From positions 97,972-161,971 of the forward strand of contig JAEDJD010000002.1 of NCBI GenBank assembly GCA_016296505.1: DNA of 64,000 nucleotides. Direction: 5' to 3'. The position numbers and the translations under genes were made by a program. A model generated the notes under the pieces. The model saw only the letters and a list, made by a program, of their open reading frames with translations. It was not told the origin of the DNA and searched no databases. Each line of letters starts with the position of its first letter. The stretch's first letter is position 1. This stretch comes from Oscillospiraceae bacterium. GTDB taxonomy: Bacteria > Bacillota > Clostridia > Oscillospirales > Ruminococcaceae. Of this stretch, positions 45,463 through 54,211 are shown one piece after another.

Positions 45463-45763
45463 TAAAAATCCTCCCTATACATTGTTATTGTTGGTTGAAA
45501 TCAGAATTATCTCGATTTTCGGAATTCATCTAGAATACACTAAACTACATATACATCTAGATCACTTAACTTTTTTTACAAAATAAAATAACTTGAGCAA
45601 GATGCATACATAATTACTTACTTTTAGTCAACTCTATGTAAAGATGAATTATGAGTAAACATAATATCTTCTCTATTGTCAAATTAGATTTAAGAGAGCG
45701 TTTTTCTTCATGTTTTGTTCCTTTTCTGTATAATCTTGAATCAACTGACTAGGCGACTGTTAA
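45463..45763. other. Intergenic region upstream of the protease gene
   Basis: 301 AT-rich bases. I see the ribosome site of the protease gene and AT-rich promoter-like words, but no convincing -35/-10 pair, no hairpin with T run and no ORF. Confidence 0.4.
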
Positions 45764-46249
45764 TTAAAGGACATGCATCACCCCCGAAGTTTGGTTGAAC
45801 GACTGCGATTTCGGAAACCACCAACCGGTTTCCTTGGCATAGTGTGTGACGACAACCCGATAATAGTAGCCCGATGTAACGGAAACGCCGTAGTCATTGA
45901 CATAATAAGCGCTTACATTTGTGCCCGTCAAATCAAACTCCGGTATACAGGTTGTCCACCCACTAACGCCGTTTGCACTTTGTTGTACCTGAATATCGGT
46001 AATCCCAATCTCAGCCATAACAGCACTTCCTACAGTCGATGAAGAAATATAAACTTTACTGGAATCATTGTAGCAAGCTAGATCGTAGTCTGAAATCAAA
46101 TTTGCATCTTGTGGTTCTTACGGGTTTCCGGAATTTCTGCCTGATTCTACCATTTCGTGCGGTTCTGTTTGTTCGGCAAATACCGAAATAGGTGAGAGTA
46201 TACAGAGAGCAGCAGTCAGGCACGCAAAAAGAATACGATGAGAAGCCAT
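45764..46249 (-). pseudogene. Secreted DUF6147-like small protein with in-frame TAA
   Basis: The ATG at 46249 follows GGGAGGATTGTTT and starts a signal peptide (MASHRILFACLTAALCILSPISVFAEQ). Codon 44 (46118-46120) is TAA; the frame then runs on to 45764 (161 codons). The second part, with YISSSTVGSAVMAEIGITDIQVQQSANGVSGW and SGYYYRVVVTHYAKE, resembles DUF6147, a family of small secreted clostridial proteins. The upstream 13-mer shared with the anti-sigma gene suggests control by the neighbouring ECF sigma factor. Confidence 0.65.
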
Positions 46250-46278
46250 AAACAATCCTCCCTTCATGTGCTTCTATA

Positions 46279-46291
46279 ATATTCAATGTCA
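46279..46291 (-). promoter_or_regulatory. Candidate ECF-sigma promoter motif (copy 1)
   Basis: TGACATTGAATAT on the minus strand, 30 bases before the start of the DUF6147-like gene. The same 13-mer occurs at 47226-47238. Confidence 0.55.
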
Positions 46292-46333
46292 CGAGATCTG
46301 CCATTTTTCTACAAATCACAAAACCTTGTGAGA

Positions 46334-47191
46334 TCATACAAAAAACGCATCAAACATTTGTGCAGTTTGATGCGGCGTGTTATTCAAAATATGAACAAAG
46401 AACCTATAAGATTCGTCATACCCGATATAATTGGAACTCATATGATAGACGATATGTGCATCGCTGTCACAGAATGCAGCATGAAAGACCTCGTCCTCCC
46501 ATGAGATCAAAACAGTTTTTCCGCCAATCGTCTCTTCGTGAATTTGATAATGATCGCTTGGAAAACCAAAATCTATGCTTTCATAAACTTGCTGATCCAC
46601 AGCATATTTATAGTGCAGCTGCAGATTATTGTGCTTGCTGCTTTTATAAGTAAAGGTTACCCGTTTAATGGGTGCATCATTTGAAGTTAAATCCTGCAAT
46701 TTCATATCTGTCGGTATATACGCGGGTGTCAGCGGCGAAAAACCGAGTTTTTCGCACTCTGTACGAATACCGTATGGATCATCTGCGGAAGATTCTAGTC
46801 TGATAATCGCCGGATCAAGATCGGATGGACGAATCGAGATAGCTCCCTGTGTGATCTGATAGATCGTTTTAGGCAAATTCTGTCCAAACGTATGAATTGT
46901 CCATGCATTCAAACAAAGGCAAATCACGACACAGGCAGCAAGTGTCACAGCCGGGCGCATCCAGCGGCTTTGACGTAGTTTCCGGCTCTTTTCAGCACTT
47001 TGGGCAGCGAGCTGATTGATGTTTTTTTCAGCGATTACAGATAAATCATCGGTTGAAGTTGCCTCATAGATTGCCGCAGACAGTTGTTCAATCATTTTGT
47101 AGTCGCGTTTATTCGCCGGCTTTCGGCTTTCTTGTTCCAGCAGTGATTGCATTTCCGCAATCATTTCTTTATCAGCTTTGACTTGATTCAT
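46334..47191 (-). CDS. Probable anti-sigma factor (DUF4367-like)
   Basis: 285 residues from the ATG at 47191 (GAGGTG at 6 bases). The N-terminal 80 residues are cytoplasmic and helical, a single membrane segment follows (WMRPAVTLAACVVICLCLNAWTI), and an extracellular DUF4367-like domain comes after (SPLTPAYIPTDMKLQDL...GKTVLISW). The layout and the position 115 bases after an ECF sigma gene fit a membrane anti-sigma factor that releases the sigma factor on an envelope signal. The carbohydrate-sensing anti-sigma factors of cellulosomal clostridia have the same overall plan. Confidence 0.72.
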   Translation of the reverse strand: MNQVKADKEMIAEMQSLLEQESRKPANKRDYKMIEQLSAAIYEATSTDDLSVIAEKNINQLAAQSAEKSRKLRQSRWMRPAVTLAACVVICLCLNAWTIHTFGQNLPKTIYQITQGAISIRPSDLDPAIIRLESSADDPYGIRTECEKLGFSPLTPAYIPTDMKLQDLTSNDAPIKRVTFTYKSSKHNNLQLHYKYAVDQQVYESIDFGFPSDHYQIHEETIGGKTVLISWEDEVFHAAFCDSDAHIVYHMSSNYIGYDESYRFFVHILNNTPHQTAQMFDAFFV

Positions 47192-47225
47192 ATCATTCAC
47201 CTCACTTTCTGTTCATGTTCTTTAT

Positions 47226-47238
47226 ATATTCAATGTCA
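47226..47238 (-). promoter_or_regulatory. Candidate ECF-sigma promoter motif (copy 2)
   Basis: TGACATTGAATAT on the minus strand, 35 bases before the anti-sigma start, identical to copy 1 at 46279-46291. Confidence 0.55.
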
Positions 47239-47306
47239 GCAGAACATGCAAATTTCTATCATTCTTTCAGTTTTGTATGAGTGCACAATGTGTAAGGGGG
47301 TGGTGG

Positions 47307-47786
47307 TTAATCTTTGTTTGATTTGACCTTCTTCTTAATCCGATCAATTTCTTTATATAATTCATACAGCGTCATATTGTGTTTCTTTGCCAGTTCGTTT
47401 CGCGATCCAAATGTTGCTTCATAGTATTCATGCAACAGCGCGGATTCCGTTTCTGTCAAACAGTCGAGTGGTGTTTCTGTTTCCTGTCCAGGTAATCCAC
47501 CGTGATCTGCAAGTTCGATCTCATCAATCGGAATCTGATCCCTATATTTTTTCTCTTTCCGTCGGTAGTTTCGGATTAGACGATCAGCAGTTTTATAGAG
47601 CCATGTTTGCATATTGTTGCTTAGATTGAGGCGATTTTTCTTTTGAATCATGATAAGAAATACATTTTGTGTGCAATCCTGCGCAGCACTAGCATCACAA
47701 TTCAGCTTGGCATAACAATATTTGTAAATTGGCTGATAATATTTTTCTGCAATGATGACACATAATTCGTCCTGATTCAAAAGCAC
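47307..47786 (-). CDS. ECF-type RNA polymerase sigma factor
   Basis: 159 residues. Region 2 shows YYQPIYKYCYAKLNCDASAAQDCTQNVFLIMIQKKNRL and WLYKTADRLIRNYRR; region 4 is TETESALLHEYYEATFGSRNELAKKHNMTLYELYKEIDRIKKKVK. Length and layout are standard for the group. The start is either GTG 47786 or TTG 47780; GGGGGTGA precedes both. A sigma-A promoter lies at 47812-47840. It should direct polymerase to target genes such as the anti-sigma gene and the DUF6147-like gene. Confidence 0.85.
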   Translation of the reverse strand: MLLNQDELCVIIAEKYYQPIYKYCYAKLNCDASAAQDCTQNVFLIMIQKKNRLNLSNNMQTWLYKTADRLIRNYRRKEKKYRDQIPIDEIELADHGGLPGQETETPLDCLTETESALLHEYYEATFGSRNELAKKHNMTLYELYKEIDRIKKKVKSNKD

Positions 47787-47811
47787 TCACCCCCGTTCAT
47801 TAGTTTCTTAT

Positions 47812-47840
47812 ATCATACCATGAATGAAATGAATTGTCAA
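47812..47840 (-). promoter_or_regulatory. Sigma-A promoter of the ECF sigma gene
   Basis: On the minus strand TTGACA, 17 bases, TATGAT. Confidence 0.8.
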
Positions 47841-47939
47841 CACAGTTAGCCGAAGAAAAACAGCACCGCTCTTCAGCCGATGCTGTTTTCTAACTTATGT
47901 TTTATATCGGATTATAGCTGCTTTGGATTTACTCTCCAT

Positions 47940-48268
47940 TTGAACAGTCTACAGGGCTGGGACGAACCGACTTTATCACAAGCCTTCAATCCGAATCGCA
48001 TCATGGTATCGTTGCCTATGATGAAAAGCGCTGATAAAGATAAAAAAGCGCTGATAAAGATAAAAAAGCGCTGATAAAAACTGCTGCAAAAAAGGATATG
48101 ATCATTGCCTATTTGACCGATCATGTGAGTGCAACAGGCGCGGAGTTGTGTGAGCTGCTCGATTTGCAGCCGACCCGCATTAGAACTATTGTCCGTGAAA
48201 TGATTGCAGAAGGCATCGTTGTCGCGGAAGGTGGTAATCGAAACCGTACCTATAGGTTGAAAGCATAA
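47940..48268 (+). pseudogene. C-terminal fragment of an AlbA_2/ATP-binding-type regulator, frameshifted by a tandem repeat
   Basis: GWDEPTLSQAFNPNRIMVSLPM in one frame is followed, after a tandem repeat, by a winged helix in another frame (KTAAKKDMIIAYLTDHVSATGAELCELLDLQPTRIRTIVREMIAEGIVVAEGGNRNRTYRLKA). This is the usual end of COG2865-type ATP-binding regulators. Three copies of a 20-base unit at 48024-48080 break the frame; with one copy fewer the two parts read through. The N-terminal half is missing. Confidence 0.65.
48024..48080 (+). repeat. 20-bp tandem repeat, 2.7 copies
   Basis: AGCGCTGATAAAGATAAAAA is present at 48027-48046 and 48047-48066, followed by a partial third copy at 48067-48080. 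The period of 20 is not a multiple of three, so a change of copy number shifts the frame of the surrounding gene remnant. Confidence 0.9.
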
Positions 48269-48283
48269 TTTTACGTTATGAAG

Positions 48284-48319
48284 CAACTCCTGCACGGGAC
48301 AGCACCGCGCAGGAGTTTG
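48284..48319 (+). terminator. Hairpin after the AlbA_2-type fragment
   Basis: CAACTCCTGC (48284-48293) pairs with GCAGGAGTTTG (48309-48319); only a weak T-rich tail follows. Confidence 0.5.
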
Positions 48320-48717
48320 CTAATTAGTCTCTCCTCAATAAGCCCCATATTTTCAAGAGGTCTCTGTCAGACCATGTGGCATCTCGAAATCCAGAAAGAA
48401 TAGAAAAAAAGCAAAAGCATCGTCGCAAGGCGGTCATGTTCATTGCAATGATGCTGAGAACGATCGATGCTTGGCTCAAATGGTCGTAGAATTGATTACG
48501 AAAGGAGAGCATTAACCACGATTTTTATGATATAACCTTTTTACGAGTTGCAATCCCTTATTGTGATGTTGTCATATGTGAAAAATATTGGGGCAATATA
48601 TCATCTCAGAAACTTAAATTGGATAAGAAATATGATACCATTATAACAACTGATCTAAAGTCTCTAATGAACTATCAGCCGCGGATGATCCCTGCTTTAT
48701 TTGTGGAGGACGGCACA
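48320..48717 (+). other. Gene debris upstream of the sigma-like gene
   Basis: The frame 48516-48717 reads HDFYDITFLRVAIPYCDVVICEKYWGN then QKLKLDKKYDTIITTDLKSL, which looks like the C-terminal part of a lost protein, fused in frame to the following sigma-like gene by a deletion. I do not recognise the family. The part before 48516 holds nothing clear. Confidence 0.45.
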
Positions 48718-49611
48718 ATGAAAACGAATGAAGAGCTTGCAATGATGATCCAGGACGGCGACAAAGCACGCATTCCGGAACTGTGGGAACGCATGCGCGG
48801 TCTTTACATGAAGAAAGCGTTTGTGTATTTCCACAATCACGCTGCACTCTGCGCGCGCTGCGGCGTTGATCTCGACGACATAAAGCAGCAGTCTTTCTTT
48901 GCTTTTCTGCGCAGCATAGAGCAATACGAGCCGGAGTGTGAACTTGCGTTTACGTCATATATCAATTATCCGTTTCAAACTGAAATGCAGGAGCTAACAC
49001 GGACACGGCACAGCGGACAGTTGCAAGATTGCTTGAACCGTTGCAGCGGCCTTGACACACCAATAGAAACCGACGAAGGAACCGCCGACACAATAGGCGA
49101 CTTTGTGCCGGATCCTGCGGCGCTTGACTTTGTGGAACTGCTCGACGCTCAGAGCGCCGCCGCAATGATCCGGAACGAAGTCAAGCAGCTTCCGGAAACA
49201 GAATGCGCTATAATCACCGGCGTATTTTTCGACGGTCAGACGCTCGGACAGATAGCCGACGCGCTCGGAATCACTTTCCAGCGTGTTTCACAGCTGAAAA
49301 AGCGCGGGCTAGTTATGCTGTCAAAGCGGCGCGTGCTTGTGGATCTCTGGAACGAGATGCACCACACTCAGAAGCTGCGAAAGCTGGAAGCCGCTGCGAA
49401 TGCTTCCCGCCCTGATATGTCATTCATAGCCCGGAGCATTTACAAGAGAGTTAACGGCGACACGAGCAAATTGAATATTGTTGAATGCGCAGAGCTGCAC
49501 GCTGAAGAACTGCGCGAAGCAGCGGAAGCAAGCGGCGAAGAATGGACGCGCGAAAAGCAGATAGCTGCAATCGTTGAGTATTTGAGGCAGCCGGAGCCGG
49601 TGCCGGGCTGA
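48718..49611 (+). CDS. Sigma-70-like protein of a mobile element
   Basis: 297 residues from the ATG at 48718 (GGAGG at 8 bases); the frame is open from 48619 but that part is debris. Residues 1-120 show sigma region 2 (LWERMRGLYMKKAFVYF, DIKQQSFFAFLRSIEQYEPECELAFTSYI); region 4 is LPETECAIITGVFFDGQTLGQIADALGITFQRVSQLKKRGL. The last 90 residues are an unrecognised helical tail. Similar proteins occur on phages and integrative elements, where they control element genes. A rho-independent terminator is 240 bases downstream. Confidence 0.72.
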   Translation: MKTNEELAMMIQDGDKARIPELWERMRGLYMKKAFVYFHNHAALCARCGVDLDDIKQQSFFAFLRSIEQYEPECELAFTSYINYPFQTEMQELTRTRHSGQLQDCLNRCSGLDTPIETDEGTADTIGDFVPDPAALDFVELLDAQSAAAMIRNEVKQLPETECAIITGVFFDGQTLGQIADALGITFQRVSQLKKRGLVMLSKRRVLVDLWNEMHHTQKLRKLEAAANASRPDMSFIARSIYKRVNGDTSKLNIVECAELHAEELREAAEASGEEWTREKQIAAIVEYLRQPEPVPG

Positions 49612-49849
49612 TCCAGTACCCCGGGGGGAGTGTACCCCTGTTTGCGCTGTCCTGGACTGCGGCCAGTCACTGCTCATTTTCTCTCTCTGATTTCCCCCGT
49701 TTTGTGCAATTTGCCGCCCGGATTGCAGCGATTTTGCAGCTGATCCAGCCGAAAAGCAGCACATTGCACAAATCAGCGGCCTTGCGCTTCTGCGAAGTAC
49801 CGGAACAAGATTTCAGGTAAACAATGTTGCGCCCCTCCGAAACCAATCA

Positions 49850-49888
49850 AAAACCTCGTAGATACGTAATTCTACGAGGTTTTTCTTT
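49850..49888 (+). terminator. Rho-independent terminator
   Basis: AAAACCTCGTAGA (49850-49862) pairs with TCTACGAGGTTTT (49871-49883), then TCTTTG. Confidence 0.85.
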
Positions 49889-50253
49889 GTCTAAAAAAAA
49901 CGCAGTAACTGATTTGACTCCAATTTGACCCCAACCGGAGCAGCTAATCATTGGTATTGAGATGCTCCCTTTTCTTTTATAGTATATTTCTATTCTGTAG
50001 TAGATATGCTACTATTATATCTTTACTCACTTTTCGCTGTGCCTAAAGTGTCAAGCATCAAGGAAGGAATAAGCAAAGCAGCATACAGACAGGTTATCTA
50101 TAATTGGATTGTTGGGATGCTGATAACAGCAGCACTTCGAATACAGGCAATTAATCCAATATAATAAAAGCCTTCATGACTGTTACGGTTCCTGTTTAGA
50201 ATTCTCTGAGGCAAATCTCATACCTGTCTCGGAACGATTATAGGTAAAACCAA

Positions 50254-50290
50254 GAAAGCCCAATTTCATTGTGAGATTGGGCTTTCTTTT
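50254..50290 (+). terminator. Rho-independent terminator
   Basis: GAAAGCCCAAT (50254-50264) pairs with ATTGGGCTTTC (50276-50286), then TTTT. Confidence 0.85.
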
Positions 50291-50306
50291 CGGTGATACA
50301 TGGAAA

Positions 50307-50426
50307 GTGAAGAACATCACAGGCAGAGACTTTATGCGGAGAATGGGCTTGTCGGCTAATACTTTTTATCGCCGTGTCAGGGAGTATGAAGCCACCCACG
50401 GCATTGCAGAGCCGACCTCTGCTTGA
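50307..50426 (+). pseudogene. Resolvase C-terminal helix-turn-helix fragment
   Basis: Forty codons, VKNITGRDFMRRMGLSANTFYRRVREYE, match the last helix-turn-helix of small serine resolvases (TGxxFMxxxGLxxxTFYRR). The catalytic part is absent on this strand. Confidence 0.7.
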
Positions 50427-50524
50427 AAGCACTTTCAGGCGAACGGAAATGCCCTTCAAAGCCGTCCGAGCTTGCGGAGCGGAAAACTTTACCGTCCGAA
50501 AAGAAAAGACCTATATTTTATTCC

Positions 50525-50690
50525 TCCGGCTGAACAGAAGCATATTCCATTGCCTGACGCATCTTCTTTTCATACATTTCTGAAGGTATCAGGGCGATGC
50601 CTTCTTTATCATCGGTCAGAACGATCAGTCGCTGACCGCCTGTCAATCCGAATTTTTACCTGACTTCTTTTGGGATACCGCCTGATGCAT
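50525..50690 (-). pseudogene. AbrB/SpoVT-like antitoxin or regulator fragment with stop codons
   Basis: On the minus strand GGIPKEVR, a TAA codon, then KFGLTGGQRLIVLTDDKEGIALIPSEMYEKKMRQAMEY is readable. IPKEVRxKFGL is the core of an AbrB swapped-hairpin domain. The TAA replaces one residue of the motif, and another stop lies six codons upstream. It overlaps the 3' end of the resolvase fragment. Confidence 0.5.
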
Positions 50691-50933
50691 CGCCTTATGT
50701 AGAAATCGGTTAATATTCATGATGGTTTTGGGCGATAATTCTTCTTCCTCTATCTTACTATCAAAATTTACGGGCTTTATAAGCGCAGGACGTCCGAGCT
50801 GAACCTTCCTTTTCCTTGCAGCTTCTATGCCTTCCCTTTGACGACTGCGAATCTTGTTACGCTCATTTTCTGCAATACTACCCAAGACTTCGATTAGAAT
50901 AGCATTGATCATATTACCGATCTGAACAAGCAT
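50643..50933 (-). pseudogene. Serine resolvase fragment
   Basis: MINAILIEVLGSIAENERNKIRSRQREGIEAARKRKVQLGRP is the long E-helix and hinge region of Tn3-type resolvases. The catalytic N-terminus is missing, cut at about 50935 where the phage polymerase fragment begins. Confidence 0.75.
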
Positions 50934-50957
50934 AGTGCTGACGGTGAGGCTCTTGAT

Positions 50958-51270
50958 ATGATGAAGCTGCGTTTACAGATGGCAAAATCTTCTGTCAAGA
51001 AATATCAGGCGGCAGAGAGATACATCTGCGAGGACGGCAGAGCGCATGGGCTGTTTCAGTTTTCCGGCGCAAACCGCACACAGCGGTGGGCAGGGCGCGG
51101 CATCCAGTTACAGAATCTCCCGCAAAACCATATTGCAACGCTCGATGAAGCACGGGAGCTTGTGAAGATGGGGGGCTTTGATATGATCGAAACGCTGTAC
51201 GGCAACACACCGGATATCCTGTCACAGCTTATCCGCACCATGCTCATTCCGAAATCCGGCTGTGAGTTTA
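50958..51270 (+). pseudogene. Phage family A DNA polymerase fragment
   Basis: SSVKKYQAAERYICEDGRAHGLFQFSGANRTQRWAGRGIQLQNLPQN...DILSQLIRTMLIP matches the palm region of phage-type DNA polymerase I (GRWAGRxxQxQNLP and LSQLIRT). Only about 100 codons are kept; the frame then runs into unrelated sequence. Confidence 0.8.
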
Positions 51271-51789
51271 TTAGGTATCAGCCCGAACAAGCAATATCGC
51301 ACAAAGGTTGATACACTTGTCGTAGGCAGTGATGAAGTTTTCAATTGCTTGCAATCAAATCCTGATGTCGGATTCAGTAAAGAGCTATTCGGAGAAAATG
51401 CAAATACGGACAGGATCATAACATATGCAGCCTCATTTGGAAATGCAACATATGATGCAATATTGCAAGCGGAAATAATGGATGATATTTCGGGGCTTAT
51501 TTCAAAATATGCGGCTGTTTCGGTAAGAGATAAGAATTCGTACTCAATAATGAAGCAGATCCTTCCGGATAAAGAGATCAGCGAGAATCTCGACCCTGTT
51601 TTAATGTTTGACTTTAGCAAAAGGAAAAGGAAACCTGTTGATCTGACAGACTATATTGTGGTTTATGCTTATAGTATTTCACACTGGGTGAAAAAAATGA
51701 TCGAAAATTTGGAGGTTACTAACATCATTTTCATAACTCATCTGGCAATAATTCGCTTAACTAATTTAAGTGAATCAGAGAAGAATTGA
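51271..51789 (+). pseudogene. Polysaccharide pyruvyl transferase fragment
   Basis: KVDTLVVGSDEVFNCLQSNPDVGFSKELFG and the following YAASFGNATYD, SVRDKNSY and ISENLDPVLMFDF match the family of the intact gene at 54212-55327. Both ends are missing: the 5' end joins the phage polymerase fragment and the 3' end joins sequence antisense to the flippase end. It points in the opposite direction to the rest of the polysaccharide cluster. Confidence 0.8.
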
Positions 51790-53261
51790 TTCTTTCGATA
51801 AGCAAAATAATAGCACACATTAGGAATAACTAGACAAATTATGCCTTTTGTAATTAGTCCACCGAACCCGTCAAGATTTATCAGGCAAGTTGTGCTGTAT
51901 GTAATTACCGAAATGACTGCAGTTACACAGGCATATAATGTATGCGAAAGGAAGTATCGTTTTACATCCATATTAACAAAGTAATACTTGTAAAGAATTA
52001 GCGATCCCCAAATGAAATTTACAAATAATATAGTCAGATTTGTTGCTGCAATAATACCACGAACTCCAAAACGCTTTCCGAGAAAATAGTTTAATACGAT
52101 GTTCAATATCGCTTCAACTATTACATAGAATCTGCCCTGCCAGAACAAGCCCGACGAGTTGGAATATATGCTGCGCATATCTCCCATGGTTAAAGAATAA
52201 AAATAACAACATAATTGAACTACTATCATAAACGGGAACATCAGCTTCTCGCCTACCCAAAGTTGCATAAATGGTTGATATAAACACAGCATACAAACCG
52301 TGCACCAGCCAGAAATCCACATATATAAAAATGTTACCGTTTGAAAATCCTTGTGATTTTGTTCTACAGAGTTTAACGCAACTCTATTGCCAACACCTGC
52401 GTTAATTGCTGAATGTACTAAAGCTAATATGGCAATAATGGAAGACATGATGTAATAGTAATTATTATACATTGCAACTGTGGTAAGCCCTAAAAATGCC
52501 GACAGGAAAATATTGTCAAATGAGTTTCGGCTTACCATACAGACTTTTCCCACAAGCAAACCAAGAACATTCTTCTTAATGCCTTTTAGGTCATCTTTTG
52601 ATAGACTCCCCCTGCATTTATATTGCGGATACATTTTTGTCACAATAGTGGCATTTATAATGTTTGATATTATTGTTATGACAGGAATAACACAAACGTA
52701 TATGTAATAGTTTTTTATTGTGAGTAAAATGGAAATCTGCAGCAAACTTGTCAGAATGTTCATTAAAACGGACAATCTGCTTTTAATATCATTTCTTTGA
52801 TGAACATAAAGCAAGCAGGTTTTATATGCAAATAAAAAATAACCAATACCCGTATTAAATAAGTTTATAAGATACAGCACATAAAGATTGTATCCCTCCG
52901 GCACACTGCCATTAATCAGCTTTGGTAAAAATGGGATCAGTAACAGGCCAATTCCCCACACCGTTAATCCGATAACTCTATAAATTGTTTTATAGAATTT
53001 CATCAGTGCGCACACTTTATCAGTATCATTCTCTGCAATGGGCTTATACATATTATAAATAACCGCATTAGAAAATCCCAATTCAGCAATATTAAGAATA
53101 TTAAAAATTGAGGTGAATAATCCGTTTAAACCTAATATTTCAGACCCCAGTATATTAATGAATAAAGTTCTTACTACAAATGGCAAAAAGGTCACAATAA
53201 TCCGTTCCGCCAATCCCCATATCATATTTCTTTTTGCATTTTGCACTATGTTTAACTTCAC
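51738..53261 (-). CDS. Polysaccharide flippase (Wzx/MATE-like)
   Basis: 507 residues with about 12-14 membrane segments. The start NAKRNMIWGLAERIIVTFLPFVVRTLFINILGSEILGLNGLFTSI is typical of lipid-linked oligosaccharide flippases of the MOP superfamily. It should move a lipid-linked repeat unit across the membrane. It is the last intact gene of the minus-strand polysaccharide cluster and lies next to a break point. Confidence 0.85.
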   Translation of the reverse strand: MKLNIVQNAKRNMIWGLAERIIVTFLPFVVRTLFINILGSEILGLNGLFTSIFNILNIAELGFSNAVIYNMYKPIAENDTDKVCALMKFYKTIYRVIGLTVWGIGLLLIPFLPKLINGSVPEGYNLYVLYLINLFNTGIGYFLFAYKTCLLYVHQRNDIKSRLSVLMNILTSLLQISILLTIKNYYIYVCVIPVITIISNIINATIVTKMYPQYKCRGSLSKDDLKGIKKNVLGLLVGKVCMVSRNSFDNIFLSAFLGLTTVAMYNNYYYIMSSIIAILALVHSAINAGVGNRVALNSVEQNHKDFQTVTFLYMWISGWCTVCMLCLYQPFMQLWVGEKLMFPFMIVVQLCCYFYSLTMGDMRSIYSNSSGLFWQGRFYVIVEAILNIVLNYFLGKRFGVRGIIAATNLTILFVNFIWGSLILYKYYFVNMDVKRYFLSHTLYACVTAVISVITYSTTCLINLDGFGGLITKGIICLVIPNVCYYFAYRKNQFFSDSLKLVKRIIAR

Positions 53262-53310
53262 TTTATATTCCTCTCGTTATAAGTCAGAATTTAGGTGAAA
53301 ACAGATAGTA

Positions 53311-54189
53311 TTACAGTAGTTTGTTTTCAATCTGATGTATCAGCTCTACACCTTCCCACCCCTCAAATTTCAGTGCATAAAGCAAGTCTGATTCTTCAAG
53401 AATATTAAAATCTTTCATTAAGAAATTCTTTCCAATCCTATCTTCCCCTACGAATTTTTTCCATGCCGTGGCAACAAGACAACCTGCATACTCATTAGTC
53501 AAATTATAGATGCTATCCTTGAAAGGTGAATTATATACCAGTGTTTGCACAAAGACTTCATCTCCCGATACAGAATATCGAAGCATTTTCTTTACTATTT
53601 TTTCTTTTTCAAGAATATATTTCGCACAATTTTCTGTAATCGACCAATATGCCAGACCTTTTTTAAACTGCATATTGAATTTTGCAAATCGATCAATCTC
53701 CAACTTTTTTTGCATCTGTATGTATAAATTCCTGATTGACAGCAACAGATGATCAAAAAGTGACTTGGGTTTCCCTAATTCATTAAATAAAAACCGATAT
53801 TTCGCTCGGGATGAATAATCCAAGTTATTATCAAAACCTATAAATTGCTTTCCATAATTTTCATTAAAGAAATCAAAAATATACTGATTGCTTTTTATTG
53901 GAAATGATGCTCCGGTAAGAAGGTGTAAATATTGATACTGTTCATCTGATGATAGCGCAAGCTCTAGCAAACGATATTCGCACTCTACTTGGGAATATCC
54001 AGCCCACCTCACATCCATTCTTTCTAAGAAGTATACTTTTGACTTATTTGATATTATTCTTGTTTGCTCATTGCATTTTTTATCTATATGAATATACAGA
54101 TCATTATTTTCATGATCCAGTGCGAAAACCAATGATTGTAATAAATCCATTCTGTGGTGCGCCATGATTAAATAGGCGTGTTTGCTCAT
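53311..54189 (-). CDS. GT14-like glycosyltransferase (core-2/I-branching type)
   Basis: 292 residues. HAYLIMAHHRMDLLQSLVFALDHENNDLYIHIDKK and YLHLLTGASFPIKSNQYIFDFFNEN are hallmarks of the beta-1,6-N-acetylglucosaminyltransferase-like family (GT14). WSITENCAKYIL and SGDEVFVQTLVYNSPF follow as further motifs. It adds a sugar, probably from a UDP donor, to the polysaccharide repeat. It lies 22 bases after the pyruvyl transferase gene. Confidence 0.85.
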   Translation of the reverse strand: MSKHAYLIMAHHRMDLLQSLVFALDHENNDLYIHIDKKCNEQTRIISNKSKVYFLERMDVRWAGYSQVECEYRLLELALSSDEQYQYLHLLTGASFPIKSNQYIFDFFNENYGKQFIGFDNNLDYSSRAKYRFLFNELGKPKSLFDHLLLSIRNLYIQMQKKLEIDRFAKFNMQFKKGLAYWSITENCAKYILEKEKIVKKMLRYSVSGDEVFVQTLVYNSPFKDSIYNLTNEYAGCLVATAWKKFVGEDRIGKNFLMKDFNILEESDLLYALKFEGWEGVELIHQIENKLL

Positions 54190-54211
54190 CGTGTTCTCCT
54201 TTTAAGTATTG

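Larger units (their letters stand above)
49612..50306. other. Gene-poor stretch with two terminators
   Basis: About 700 bases. The frame 50040-50163 (PKVSSIKEGISKAAYRQVIYNW...) could be a short remnant but has no partner motif. Two hairpin terminators are listed separately. I see no complete gene. Confidence 0.5.

Noticed and set aside
49831..49845. Sequence similar to the 3' end of the initiator tRNA, as a possible attR
   Set aside because: The match is short and imperfect; it cannot support an attachment site.
32330..50690. Whole-genome stop codon reassignment
   Set aside because: Many intact genes here end with TAG or TAA in front of terminators, for example the dockerin gene at 43038, so only local or occasional readthrough remains possible.
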